The notes under the pieces: generated by a model
What the model was told of the DNA's origin: nothing
What the model saw: the letters and a program-made list of their open reading frames with translations, nothing else
The model's database searches: none
Translations under genes and position numbers: made by a program
Part shown: piece by piece, positions 22,603 to 34,430 of the stretch
Position numbering within the stretch: the stretch's first letter is position 1
Layout of the letters: each line of letters begins with the position of its first letter
Assembly: GCA_020809705.1 (NCBI GenBank)
Contig: CP085832.1
Coordinates: forward strand, 2,232,001-2,296,000
Reading direction: 5' to 3'
Origin: Calonectria ilicicola
Taxonomy: Eukaryota; Ascomycota; Sordariomycetes; Hypocreales; Nectriaceae
DNA length: 64,000 nucleotides

Positions 22603-24357
22603 TCTCCCATGTAATAAAATCACCACTACGGCCGCTAGGCCTTATGATTGATGACAGTGTCTACTCGAGACAAGTTTCTTTAAATGTATTAAATATCGGG
22701 GGTTGGAAACCTGAAACAATACCCTACGAACGTCGGACAGGAAAAGGGTCACCGAAGGGACGTTTGTGCAAGACGCTTCATTGCTATGTCGATTTGCTTT
22801 TGTATTTTCTTTTTTTTATTGGGCAGTGTCCTTTTGTCTTATTGCTTGAGATAGCTTCAGTTCGATATTTCATAATTTCTATTACCAGGGGAGCATGGAC
22901 TCACTGGCCCTTTTCATGAAATCTATTTCCTGATTTTCCCGTGACTTGGCTCAATGTGACTTGATGTGTGCCTGTGAAATGCAGACGAGAGGCTCAGAAA
23001 TCTCGTAGTTTACGACAAGAAAACGCCGCTAACGTGTAACACAGGACTATTTGTTGTCGCAATCTTACAGATGTACTACTGTCAGCAAATTTGTGAAACA
23101 TGGCTGTGTTGCCAACTTGGTATGGTCTCAACAAACGGAAATTGGGTGATTGCCTCATCACGGTGAATCCGAACACAGCCAAGGCATGTGGAATTATGTC
23201 CTCGCTATGAGGATCAGCCCTTGCACATGAGCTAGTCCCGGTCCTCATTGATTAATGCTCGCTCTACATGCACACTCACAGACGGGACCTGATTCGAAAG
23301 CAGCAGCCTGGTTTCGTGACCAGTCCACTGGAAATGACTGGCCGGTTTGTTTCTGTGACCAACAATTCGTTTGGTTTGGTGGACGTTTTCAGGCTCCCCC
23401 CGTCTCAAAACTGAAGACTTTGCGAAATCGGTATGCCCCCTTTTGTTGTTACACAGCAAGGCGTCAATTTTTTCTTCTTGTTTTCTGGCCTCTGGAGAGA
23501 AAAACAAACATGAACATGGCAGCGAGCATTGTTTTTTTGTCACACAGTCAATGGTCAATATTGGGCCCGCACAATTAGAGTAGAAGAGAATATTCCGCCT
23601 GTATTAAGAATACTCCATCCTCGCACACACACAATGACAACAATAAACATCAGCCTGGACAACAAATCATAATACCAAGACGATCCAACCAAATGATGCC
23701 GAGGTCCCCGTACCTTCCTCCTTCCAGCATTGAGAAGACAGCAAGTCGAACCAGGCCTGGGGGCTCGAAAAAGAAGTGACAAAAGACCATGACGTCGTGA
23801 CTCGAGGCAGAGAATCCCTTGGGTAGATGAGGCGTGTGAGAAACCAACGGCCAAGTAAACGGAGGAGCCCAAAGAAGCCGGTGCAAATAAACATCTCCCC
23901 AATGTTTCGGATTTGCAAAAGAGAGATAGAGGAAGAGAGAAAATACACTCGCGTAACCCGCACACATCCTAGCCATTCGTGTTGAAAGAAATCTGCCATC
24001 ATGATTGTTCGCACACCCTTCCCCGGAAAACCTCTAGGAAACTTCCTTGCCTAGCCCTCCCAGTCCGTCATGGCTCCCCTGCGTTGCAATGCCGCTGAGG
24101 GGTTCCGCGCGGCCGACCCGAAATAAATACCGTCTTCCAAAATGCCAAACAGAGGGGGGAAAAGCGCCGTGGATTGCGTATGATGGAGAGCGAGATCCAA
24201 GTGAACATGATTTGGTCTATGCGCAGAAACAAGGGGGCGAAGAGCAATAGGGAGAAACGAAAATTGCAATTGAACCCGTCCGATTATGTTCCTGACGTTG
24301 CCCTAATCCGGCCTTACTCCATCATGCTGCTTTGCTGTGAAAGTGCAAACGGTGCGT
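22603..24357. other. Intergenic region between convergent genes
   Basis: About 1.75 kb between the disordered-protein gene and YPT1, which converge. It should hold both 3' UTRs. It has T-rich and A-rich runs, and no frame has a domain. Confidence 0.6.
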
Positions 24358-25480
24358 TTAGCAGCAGCCCTGGTTGGAGTTGTTGCCAACGCCCTGGCCT
24401 TGGCCGACTTGCACGCTAGGCTTGGTGTTGTTAGCGGTTGTGGTTCCCATGCGCTCCTTGATCTGGCGAGCCATGGTCAGGAAAGCCTGCTCGACGTTGC
24501 TGGCGTTCTTGGCAGAGGTCTCGAGGAATGGAATGCCCAGGCTGTCGGCGAATTCCTGTAGTTGTGTGTTAGTCGTTAGGTCCATGCGTGCTGTACGAAT
24601 TTTGGTAACCGAGGGACGTATCGTCTCCCATGGCTGAGGCACAATGGCGTGGGCATGTGACGAGGGGCGCAACGCATTTCATAGGCTGAGGGGGTTTATG
24701 GGGAAAATGTTACTAACCTTGGCCACTGAGTACTCAACAACCTTCTTGTCCGACATATCGCTCTTGTTACCGACCAGCAGCTTGTTGACGCCCTCGGTGG
24801 CGTATCGGTCAATCTCCTGGAGCCATTGCTTCACGTTGTTGAAGGAGTCCATATCGGTGACATCGTAGACAACGCAGATACCGTGGGCACCACGGTAGTA
24901 CGAGGAGGTGATGGTTCGGAATCGCTCCTGGCCAGCGGTATCCCACTGTAGAGAAATGAGGTGTCAGCAGTGTGCTTGCAGGGGGAGCATGCGAGAGACC
25001 AAGGAATGAGACGTACAATCTGGAGCTTAACAGTCTTTCCATCGAGCTCTATCGTTCGGATTTTCTGAGACAGGTATCAGCATCAGCCATGGCGTGGTCG
25101 GGCGGAAGAAGCAACGAGATGTTGCGGGGAGGGACAGGGACGTACAAAGTCGACACCGATGGTGGAGATATACGACTCGGTGTAGGTGTCGTCGGCAAAT
25201 CGCAAGAGCAAGCAAGACTTTCCAACACCGGAATCACCGATGAGGAGGAGCTTAAAGAGGTAGTCGTACCTAGGCAGGGCGGGTTAGAAAAACGAGGTAG
25301 GCGTTTGGGGTCGCAAGTGTGCGAGCAGGCCGGGAGCTCTGGCGCCCAGGGGAGCGCCCAAGGGTCGGGATGGGAGGTGAACTCGGGAGGTGGACTCTGG
25401 AGGCAGGGTCAGCGCTTTGTTGTTGGGGGATCAGGAGGCTATCGCAAAGGAGGCGGAGTGGCGTACTACTCGGGGTTCAT
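24358..25480 (-). CDS. YPT1: Rab GTPase Ypt1 (Rab1)
   Basis: Five exons, 25480-25470, 25269-25146, 25064-25017, 24945-24718 and 24555-24358, join in frame to 202 residues. The start exon codes only MNPE less one base. All GTPase motifs are intact: G1 GDSGVGKS (15-22), switch I with TIGVDF, G3 WDTAGQE (62-68), G4 NKSD (121-124) and G5 ETSAKN. The end NNSNQGCC is the double-cysteine geranylgeranylation site. Ypt1 controls ER-to-Golgi vesicle tethering and autophagosome formation, on Golgi and pre-autophagosomal membranes. The first intron is 200 bp, the others 52-162 bp. Sequence and ending match Ypt1 rather than Sec4 or other Rabs. Confidence 0.97.
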
Positions 25481-27504
25481 GGTGGCGGGAGGAGCGGTGG
25501 TCGCGGATAGAGGTGCGGATGAGTGCGGCGGCGGTTTGGGGACGAGGATGCAGATGGAGATGCAGAGAGCGGCGTGTGCGTCGTGAGTAGAGGCCGATGG
25601 AGGATGGTGAGGGCGGGCTGGCTGATGATGATGGAGGTGGTTTTGTGATGGTGGAGGAGGTCAAGTGAGCGTAGGCTGCAGAGGCTCAAAGTACGTCAGG
25701 GAAGGGAAAGGGCAAACGTAGCGCAAGGCAACGCCAGGTTTAGTGAATCACTGTACCTACACTGTCCTACGGCGGACCCTGCTGGGCCACTGGACTGGGC
25801 CACCTGCCTGGCCACATGCTTGGGTGCTGGGCCACACCCCCAGGCCGCCTGCCAGGGCCCCCAAGGTGAGCCAGGCGAGGCGAGGAGAGGCGGTGATTGG
25901 GGTCACGTGACTGGTCTCCGGGGAGGGAGCAAGGGAAGCGGAGGGAAGCCGGAATGGCTTTCACCCGCTAGAATGGTCGCTGCAGTGCCTTGCAGAGCCT
26001 GAGAAGCGAAGACGAAACCCTGCCCGTAACTCCCGAGGGCTGTGCAAGCCGTGCAGGCCGTGTCAGGAGCCATGTCCACTGTGCCAATTATGCGAGTCCT
26101 GGGCCTTTAATGTCGTATTGCAGTTGACATTACGGGGCCAGGAAGCTGGGCAGCCACGTTGGTGGGAAAGTCCCCTCGCTTCCCCCCTTTAGCGTCAGGC
26201 CCGGGGCATCCTGGATAGACCTTACGTACGGCTATGCTGTCTATTTTCGAGGCAGAGGGAAATGAAGAGAGGCCGACGTTTATTTATTTTTGGGGGGGAG
26301 GGAGGGGAAGTTACGAGATGCCGGCCGGTTGTCAGCCTTACTTCGGAGCCTCCTCAATAGACTTTGTGTAGATCAGACAGCCATTCGTTATTTTGTTTTG
26401 CTGGCATTTCATCCTTCACTCTACTGCTGTCATCTGGCATGGCATGCAAATCAAAGCACAGAGCATGTGACTGAGCACAAAGGATGACCCCTGGTTCTGG
26501 CTATCCAAAGTACAGATACAGATCGTCATGTGGTATGCCAAGATAGCAGGCTGACATTATCCAGGAGCCGTCTCTGCATCATGATCATGAATCGTGTCGG
26601 CGTGCCAGCCACGACGGCTGCTCGACTAGGCCGCGGCACCTACGTAAAAATCTACGAGCCCAGCAAAACATGGCAGATAACGACTAGCTCACCTCACCAT
26701 CCGGATGGTGCCAGCTGTCCTCGCTAGCCTACCACGACCCCGTGGCCATGGAAAGCACTGGACTGACTGACTGCGTGTGCATGTCGATATGTCCAAACAT
26801 AGACGGTAGCCTCGGTTCCAGTGTGAGCGAGCCTAGTTCACAGCAACACAGTACAGTACTGACTACCCGCGCACCACCTTGGGGGCCAGAGGGAAATGAA
26901 CCATCGTAAGCCAGCAGCCAACAGCATCAGCATGCCGTCATGTAGCCGCCCACGACTGCACCATTTGCTCTCCGTGTGGATCCCCCGCGAAGACATGTTC
27001 GTCCCATCCCCTCGCAGCCTTGGCTCCCGCCCCGTGTCATTCGGAGAAGGACCCGCCCCGCCACAACCGCCCATGTGGCACAGCTGCTCCCAGGTTTTGG
27101 TTCTGCTTCCAGCTTGGCCAACCAACCAGCTTGCTTCCCGCAACGGATGTACCGGCACAGCCAAAGTCCGGTGTAGAGGTACATGTTCTGACAGACAGAC
27201 TGGCTGACATCTTCTTCAGGACCAAAAAAAAAAAAAAAGAAAGAGTGAGAGTGAGAGTGAGACTACCAGCACCCTTGCTTGCTTTTTCCAGCCAACCCGG
27301 CTTTACCCATTCTTGCTCTCCAATCCTTCCCCGAAATGGACTGGGCTACAGCATCATCGAACCTCAAGCAGTCCATTACATCTTTTTTGCTCCCACTGCC
27401 CACTACCCACTCCAGCACCTAAGCAACACAGCTTCACCAGAGCAGCCCTATTATCCTGCACTATACTTAAGCTCCCTCTCTATTCATTGCCCCCACAAGA
27501 TTCC
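25481..27504. other. Divergent promoter region of YPT1 and the next gene
   Basis: About 2 kb between two start codons pointing apart. Repeated GGGCCAC units occur at 25786-25836, and C/G-rich DNA runs to about 26210. A GAGAGT-type simple repeat follows an A-run near 27222-27260. From about 27260 the plus strand becomes C/T-rich like a leader. No gene is seen. Confidence 0.6.
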
Positions 27505-27531
27505 ATGAAGTGGCCCATCCCACTGCGCTGA
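27505..27531 (+). promoter_or_regulatory. Short upstream ORF
   Basis: ATG at 27505 opens an 8-codon frame (MKWPIPLR) ending with TGA at 27529-27531. That is seven bases before the main ATG at 27539. Reinitiation over so short a distance is poor, so it could repress the main frame if this ATG is in the transcript. Confidence 0.45.
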
Positions 27532-27538
27532 CCTCCCA

Positions 27539-28493
27539 ATGGCCGCGCCCGTCCGCACCCTCCTCCGTCGCCCCGGCCGGCCTCGTCGGCCTCAAGCCTC
27601 GTCCTTCGCCCGCCGTCGCAACCTCTCCCGGTACTGCCCTGCCAAAGCCCAGGTTGCTTCTACCCGGCCTACATCTCGCGACAATGCACGCCTCGAGGAG
27701 CGCAAGCCCTTGTCGCAAGCTTACTTTGATGCGACGGGCTTGAAGTGGGTTGCATCTGGCGCCGAGGGACCGAATGATCCCAATAAAGCCAAGCTAGGCA
27801 AAAGTACGCCAACTTTCCCCTCTACAGTTGCATAGCTATGGCCAAAGAAATTTATGAAACTGACATTCTTTTTTGTTTATAGCTCTCCGTGTTCTTCAGG
27901 AACGACTGCCGACTCTCCTTCAATCACCTCTTCCTCATGACATTCTCGCTCCCAACATCTCGCTCCACCTCTTCCCCTCGACGCACCCTCATCTCCCCGT
28001 CGTCTCCGGTCGCGTCGCCTACAATGCCGCCCTCTGGACCTCTCCAATCGCTTGGAACCGTGTGCCCATCATTGGCAATGTTCGTCTCGAAATTCTCGCC
28101 GAGCGCATGACATGCGAGCCCCTCACCTTTCTCCCCCGTCGCCCTGGTGCCATCCCCGAGCAGCTAGTCGTACGATGGTGTGAAAAGTGCAAAGCTCCAA
28201 ATTCTTCAGAAAGACATGAAGGCCCCGTCAGTGCCATCACTCGCTCTCTGCCCTTCATCGGCCGTGGTGTCACTCCCGACAAAGCCTTTACGGGTCTGTT
28301 CATCTTCGATTTCGACGCCGAGGGGCGCATTCTCAGTCACACCATTGAGCATGCTCAGGCCGGGGGCGACTGGGAAGGCGGAGTGGGCGCCAAGTTTGTG
28401 GGGTTAACAGACTGGTTGCTGGGAGGCATGAAAGGCCCTAGTGATACACCAATACCCATGTTTGAGAGGCTAAGGAAACGACCGCCGGAGTAG
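27539..28493 (+). CDS. Mitochondrial-type protein of unknown function
   Basis: Two exons, 27539-27803 and 27883-28493, join in frame to 291 residues; the intron is 79 bp (GTACGC, TATAG). The first about 35 residues hold 12 Arg and no acidic residue (MAAPVRTLLRRPGRPRRPQA), a clear mitochondrial presequence. The conserved body begins at TLRVLQERLPTLLQSPLP and ends FERLRKRPPE. The stretch GLFIFDFDAEGRILSHTIEH resembles the last strands of NTF2/SnoaL-like or DUF2358-type folds, where a small alpha+beta barrel ends this way. That similarity is by eye and tentative. There is a WCEKC pair that could bind metal or form a disulfide. No membrane segment is seen. Confidence 0.8.
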
Positions 28494-29179
28494 AAGGCTA
28501 TTGACGGCACCAAGAAGAAATATTGATAAAAAGAGAGAAAAAAAGGGTCAATTCAGACGAAAAAAGGAAGACACAACAAGGACGGAGTGGTAAATGACTT
28601 ACACGAGAGGCGTTCTGACAACTCATGACCTACAATGTATTAACTACTGTAAGAGATAGTTTCCCGTCTATGAGGACGGGATAGTGTACAATAACGAGCC
28701 GGCGAGACTCCACCCATCCAAAAACAACTTGAGAAATTGTACATTAATGTAAAACAACTCAACATGTTCTCGTTGTTATTTGGAACGTAAATGTTATGTC
28801 ATGATCTCGCAAATTGACCATTGTAAGCATGCTACCTAAATGGCGGATGCTTTTCATCATCATCTCTCTCTCTCTCTCTTTCCTTATTTATATTTATATT
28901 TATTTATTTATTTTTAGGCTCCAGGTTGAATTGGAGATGGATTTCTTGTTCCCGCATGAAACCTTCGCGATCTGACTGCTGCTAATGGAGCGACTCTATC
29001 CAGGTTCATTTACAGTCAATTCTGTTTACACCTCAGCCCTGAGTTTCTTCTGCACAAAACCCTGAGTGCTGTCGACTGGCCTGATATAAAAGTAAAAAAA
29101 AATCCTGTTTCATTCGAGTGCTTACCTCATCCTACTATAGCATCGCATTTCTGAGCCTTAACCACGGCAAACCCCTGAC
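28494..29179. other. Intergenic region with CT and TTTA simple repeats
   Basis: The 686-bp region holds the 3' UTR of the upstream gene. A (CT)8 run lies at 28864-28879, followed by TTTA units to about 28915. It is AT-rich and marks the start of the accessory pocket 28.5-32.4 kb. Confidence 0.65.
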
Positions 29180-30169
29180 ATGATGCCCTCCCGTATCAAG
29201 ACGAGATTTCTTATACTATCTGATACCCACGGTTTAAGATTTCCAGCGGACAGAAAACCTCACGAACCAGCTGACGTAGCTGTTCACTGCGGCGATCTCA
29301 CAGGCGATTCCAAGCTGCATGAGTTCAAACAAGCAATCCAGTTGCTTGAAGGTATCGACGCGCCGCTCAAGATTGTCATCGCCGGAAACCATGACTTTTC
29401 CCTTGATGATTTAGTCTTTGAGCAAAAGATTAATGAAGCGAGCAGACTGGCATAAGAAGATCTCAGCCAAAGCATCAAGAAAGAATACGGTGATTACGGC
29501 GAGACTAAGCGGCTTTTCCAAGATGCAAGAGATCAGGGGATTCTATTGCTGGAAGAGGGAACACACCGGTTTTCTCTTTAAAATGGCGCACTGCTGAGGG
29601 TTTATGTCAGCCCCTATACTCCAGCTACCAGTAGCAGTAGTGACTGGGGCTTTCAATACAATGGAGCCCACGATTTTACTATCGAAAAAGGGACGGATAT
29701 CGTGATAACGCATGGCCCGCCACACGGCATCATGGACATGACAACGGGAAAAGAGCGGATCGGATGCCCTCAGCTCTTTGCTGCCGTTGCTAGAGCCCAG
29801 CCTCGGCTTCACTGTTTTGGACATGTGCACAACGGCTGGGGTGCAAAGGTGGTTGCCTGGCGGCCGAGAATATCTGATCATCCTTCACATTTCAATGACA
29901 TCGACCACGAGAAGTCGCTGGTGATCGAGAGCCTATCACGCCTGAGGGGATCTAGGTTTGAGTCTCCAGAGGACAGAGAAGCTCGAAATGAGGCTATGGG
30001 GCGGTATAGGCTGCAACGATGCTGTAGGACAAGCCACTGCGATGAGGACGAGAGGCCCCTCGGTCCAGGCGAGACTCTGTTTGTAAATGCTGCAATTATG
30101 GCGGATGGCGAGCTTGGTCAGTACCCGTGGCTTATCGACGTTGAACTAGAGCCCTGCCAAGAAAATTAG
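29180..30169 (+). pseudogene. Calcineurin-like metallophosphoesterase, broken by two in-frame stops
   Basis: One frame of 330 codons covers a full-length cytosolic metallophosphoesterase of the kind related to animal MPPED1/MPPED2. It is interrupted by TAA at 29453-29455 and TAA at 29579-29581. The metal-binding motifs are all present in that single frame: LSDTHG, HCGDLTG, AGNHDFS, THGPPHGIMD and FGHVHNGWG. No frameshift is seen; the frame before, between and after the stops codes family sequence, for example EYGDYGETKRLFQDA between them. No GT-AG intron removes the stops neatly. In both places a Gln codon (CAA) would fit the family, so each stop is explained by one C-to-T change in a CpA context. 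A sequencing error at both sites is possible but less likely. Confidence 0.8.
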
Positions 30170-30539
30170 TGATACAGAGGCATTGGGTCAGAAAACGAAC
30201 TCAGCGTGGTTTCGCTGCACGAAAGCAGCACTCGCAGCTTCGTCTGGGTAGGCCGACATCCGGGCCTTGGCGTACGTAACCCGACAGGGATATTAACACA
30301 TTCGACGGCAATTCTTTCAGGTGAACATAGGTATGAAGATTGAATTACAGACGATAGTAGACGAGCTGGGAGAGCAATGCCTCGTCAGGGCGTTGCTGGT
30401 AGTGAAGCAGCCCTCAGAGGTCGTGTCGCTGCAACGAAATTGGCCGGCATCGCCACATCCATGTATTTCGAGAGATCATTATCAGGTTCCACTACATTAT
30501 AAAAAAAGGTCACCATTCAATCGCCAATGCTTGGTCCAA
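30170..30539. other. Intergenic region between convergent accessory genes
   Basis: 370 bp between the phosphoesterase pseudogene and the 2EXR gene. No gene or clear signal is seen. Confidence 0.6.
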
Positions 30540-31220
30540 TTACTCTATATCTCTGAGTTCATCTAACCTCAAGCCGCCCTCGTTCTCGATCATGAAAGTC
30601 AGCTCCTCATCAAAATCATCCATGTCCTGTACCACTCCTCCCCTCTCTATCCCCCACCTATAGGCCATTTCTAGTTGAAGCCCGTTTAATAAGAGACCAG
30701 AAATGGGATCAAGAAACCTGACATTTTCCTTTGGACATCCGTAGAAGCAGTGTTCAAACGTGGTCCCCCACGTCGTGACGCTGTTCTCTATCACCACATG
30801 AAGTTCTTGCAGCGCCGTAAATGGCCCCATCATCGAATGGCTTCTGCGGAAGAAGTACTCGTATATCATGTCGTTATAATGCGACGTCACCGTAAACCTG
30901 AGACGTTGTATATCAGACTGATGCGACGCCAGACGTTCCACTTTGTGGTCCTCGATACTGATCATGTCCGTCTCAAAGTTGACCCAGATATACCGAGCCT
31001 CAGATCCATTACTGGCTGTTGCGGAAAAAGCCTTCTGGTAGCACGAATGCTGGCGGGACTCTTTGGTTGCTTGCATGACCCCGGGGGGCGGCGTAGGCGA
31101 TGCGAAGCCCGTTGTCCTTGTGCGTATGTGGACGATGCGGGGAGCTAGTGCCAGACTCCAAATGTGGACACGGAGCTCGAGGGGGAGACGCGGGAAAGGG
31201 TGAAAGGAAGAGGTGGCCAT
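30540..31220 (-). CDS. 2EXR-domain protein
   Basis: A single exon of 226 residues from ATG 31220. The N-terminus FHPFPRLPLELRVHIWSLAL is the typical opening of the 2EXR domain, an F-box-like motif with the LP-x-ELR-x-xIW core found in large families in Pezizomycotina. Typical following features are RIVHI, a Pro-rich loop and EARYIWVNFETDMISI. The function of the family is unknown; the number of copies varies greatly among species. An earlier in-frame ATG at 31256 adds 12 hydrophobic residues and is less likely because family members start just before the LPxE motif. It converges with the phosphoesterase pseudogene, in an AT-rich neighbourhood. Confidence 0.8.
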   Translation of the reverse strand: MATSSFHPFPRLPLELRVHIWSLALAPRIVHIRTRTTGFASPTPPPGVMQATKESRQHSCYQKAFSATASNGSEARYIWVNFETDMISIEDHKVERLASHQSDIQRLRFTVTSHYNDMIYEYFFRRSHSMMGPFTALQELHVVIENSVTTWGTTFEHCFYGCPKENVRFLDPISGLLLNGLQLEMAYRWGIERGGVVQDMDDFDEELTFMIENEGGLRLDELRDIE

Positions 31221-32448
31221 GAGAGATAATACAGGAAACCAGTGAGAATAACACATATGATGATTCCCTCGTAGACAAGAGTTCTCATCTCTGAATCATT
31301 CATGCGAAGGGATCTGACGATGAAGTTGACTAGGGTCTCTAATCTGACCCCTGCCATGTGACTGTATCAGCCATAGGCGGCCATTGATTTAGAAAAGGGT
31401 CCTTGACTCAGGTAAAACAGAACCTGTCTCAATTTGTAAATAATATTTCTACCAAGACAAGACGGCACTACTTTACTACACAGCTCCTTTTAATACACCA
31501 CGAATTTTATCATCAATATTGACTGCCTTATTTATATAACTAACAATTGCAGTTAATACATTCTTACTATCTATCCTCAGCCTTGTTCCTTTTAATGAAT
31601 TCACTTAATAAAGGGGATGTGCCTTTCTTTTTTTGAAATACAAACGCAGCGGGCTTAAACTTTGAGGCATTAACCATATTTCCATGCAAGATATAATTTT
31701 TCCTGCAAGATTGTAGATCAGTGTTAGCTTGCGAGAGAAACACAGAGGCCCCGAATCCTATCACGACACTGCAAATACATCGTTGCTATGTTTTGCATCG
31801 AAGATATAGAATTTGACGTTGCCGATATCGGGTTGTGTCCAGAGAATAATTTCAAGCCACGCATTCAAATCTCAACAGTCTTAGAGAGTTATATATAATG
31901 ACAAACAGCCAATTCTTCAGTGTGATCACTTCATCAAGGGGTAACGAGCGGTCTCAATTTTGCTATTGGCTCTGGCTTCGGTCGAAATCACGGTTCCATT
32001 GGAAAGGACTCGGAACCCCCCTTTATGGCTTAGATGAAACTGTCCAAATTTACAAGTATGACACCCGTCACTTTTTAGCCAAAGGTCAGAACAAGCAATG
32101 GTCATCAACAGTCATAGTCATGCTAAATCAACCATCTATCTCGTGGCCATCATCGCTCGCAAGGTTCCAAGTTCCTAGAACCAGCTGCTCTCGGTAAAAA
32201 AAAAAAAGAGCAGCATCGGTTCTCATCTGGATATTGGCTAAAGGGCATTTCACAATATTCTGCCCAGTAACCCCTTGTTTTCCGGCCGGAGTAAAACAAC
32301 TGCAATCCGTTTTTCTTTTTCTCTCATAAACCATTCAATAACCCCTTGCTGCAAAACCAGACCCCCCTTTCCAGTTCCAAACCTCCCATTTTCCTCTGTG
32401 TTGATGATTCCGTGGAGTTTGTCTCGTCGTGAATTCGCTCCTACAGCT
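31221..32448. other. AT-rich accessory DNA
   Basis: About 1.2 kb with high A/T, especially 31380-31700. A small frame at 31788-31901 (37 codons, MFCIEDIEFDVADIG onward) has ordinary amino-acid composition but no known relative. Nothing else is supported. Confidence 0.5.
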
Positions 32449-33249
32449 CTAGATCAAAATATCTCCTAGGCTCTCTCCCTCGAATCCAATCTTGCCGAGC
32501 TTCTTGAGCCTTGACTTCTCGCGCAGCTTGTCGGCGGCCTTCTTTTCCTCGGCTAGGCGCTTCACGAGTTCCACCTCGGCAAGCTCATAGCCTGGCGGCG
32601 GGTCATCGTCCTTGTCGAGGTCAATCTCGCCAAGCAGCAGTACATTCTCACCGCGCACGAGAAAGATACCGTGCGAGACGTCGGCATACAGGCCGGTCGG
32701 TCGGTCAGAGCCCGCTGAGGCAGGGTCCGTGGCGAAGATGCGCTCAGTTGTCGATTGAAGAACCAGGTTGGCTGTGGGTTGGCAAAGGACAAAAGGTCAG
32801 AACAGGCGTCCTCAATTTCATGTGTCTCACGGGCTACTGAGGCGCCTCTCTATAAAAAAAGAGACGCAAAAGAAACATTCAAGGGATTGCGCAAAGTCAC
32901 CCACCGAATTGATCCCAACTCCTTAGCACTCCGATGAGTTTCCTTCCGTCGCGCAGAGCGATTAAGAGCTTCTCTGATAGGTTGAGGATACGTTAGCACA
33001 TCATGACTCTGCTCTCGCCCAGCCGATCCAGCGCCAAAGAAGAAGAAAAAAAGACAACTGTCTCGAGAATACACTGGGCGCAAAGCGCAGGGATGCAGCG
33101 GGTAGAGGCATACTGTCGGTAAGATCCAGCAACTGGGCGGCGGTGGTGAACATCTGAGGGGGCAGCTGAGGCGGCGGCTGAGGGACGCCGCGGCCTTGAG
33201 TCGGAGGGCCCCCCTGCGGAGGGGCATCGTTGATGGAGAGGTTCTCCAT
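32449..33249 (-). CDS. LSM1: Sm-like protein Lsm1
   Basis: Three exons, 33249-33114, 32973-32905 and 32771-32449, join in frame to 175 residues. A Pro/Gln-rich head (QGRGVPQPPPQLPPQ) precedes the Sm fold. Sm1 runs over KKLLIALRDGRKLIGVLRSW; the Sm2 motif is FLVRGENVLLLGEIDLD. The C-terminal helix after DDDPPPGYELAEV is long and basic and ends GFEGESLGDILI, as in Lsm1. Lsm1 forms the cytoplasmic Lsm1-7 ring with Pat1, which binds oligoadenylated mRNA 3' ends and promotes decapping. Introns are 140 and 133 bp. Confidence 0.93.
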
Positions 33250-34430
33250 TATATCATGGGATAGCTCGTTGTTGTGTTGGGGTTTGCGGGTTCAGATTGA
33301 TTCCATTAAACTCTCTCCACCGGGTTTGCTCGTCATATGAGCATGGCTGAGGGAGGCGAGACTTGAAACTGAGAGCGAGTGAGCAGCTTGGACGGTCTGT
33401 GGTCGTCAACGCATGCCTCAAACGTCGACCCAGCGGACGCTGCCGTGCGCGTTATCGATAAGAAGTGTGTCACGTGTTGAGTCAGGTGACCCGCGTCACT
33501 GAGAGAGTGATAGAGCGTCACAGACAGAGAGTCACAGAGTCTAGGCCGTTGGTTGGATGCGGGGCATACAAGGCGAGCAAAGCAAAGCAAAGTCAATGGA
33601 GGGGCGAATGAGGGGCAATGCTTCCTAGGTTGGCGGGGTATGGCCACCACTACATCTCGATTAGCCTGTCCAGTTGCATCAGTGACTTCGTTTATGCGTC
33701 ATCCCATCTCATCTGATCTAGTCCCATAACTTTTTTTTCCTAGCGACACGTCGGGTCGGTCAACGTGCAGCGCGCAAAACGCCACGTCCAGTTGTTCAAT
33801 TTAGTCAATCACAAAATGCGTTATGCATCTGTTGTCTGAAAATCGATTAAGGTTGCTTTCTTTTTCCAAAACCGCACACTGTCTTGCCGGCCTGCCCTTG
33901 CAACCGAGCTAGACCGCCCCGAAATTACCAACCGAAGCCCTTTGAGTCGCGTCCTACCTAGTATGTGTTTTTTCGCCACCCCCTGTCTAGATCCGTTACC
34001 CTCTTTCATGTATGCACCATGCTATGCTGTCAAGATACCATCCCGCCAGAGTTTTTGGATTTCTGTAAAATACTCTATCATAGTCCAACCGTAAACGCCG
34101 TGGGATAGATGCACATGTGATAAATCTCCGTCAAAGCAGAGCACTAAAAAAAAAAAACCAGGGATCAAAGAAATGGAAGATATTTTTTTTCCCAGGTCCC
34201 GTTTTCCTGAGTCCTCCATTGGACCCGATAATTTTCTTTTCTTGTTTCTTTCCTCTAATAACCCGATTCATTTCATTATTAAACTGGGTTGGGCGTCTGT
34301 AAAATGGGAGCTCCTTTGGCTGAGCCCAGGACTTGCTCCAAGAAAGAAAGAAAGGGTCTGCTACCGACCATGAAGAAAAAAAAAAAAAGGCTCGGTGCAT
34401 TGAAAAATTCATCAAGCTCTTCCCATAGGG
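33250..34430. other. LSM1 upstream and Nudix 3' flank
   Basis: 1.2 kb without a supported gene. LSM1 upstream sequence fills about 33250-33700. The stretch 34050-34400 is A/T- and homopolymer-rich and probably includes the Nudix gene 3' UTR. Confidence 0.6.
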
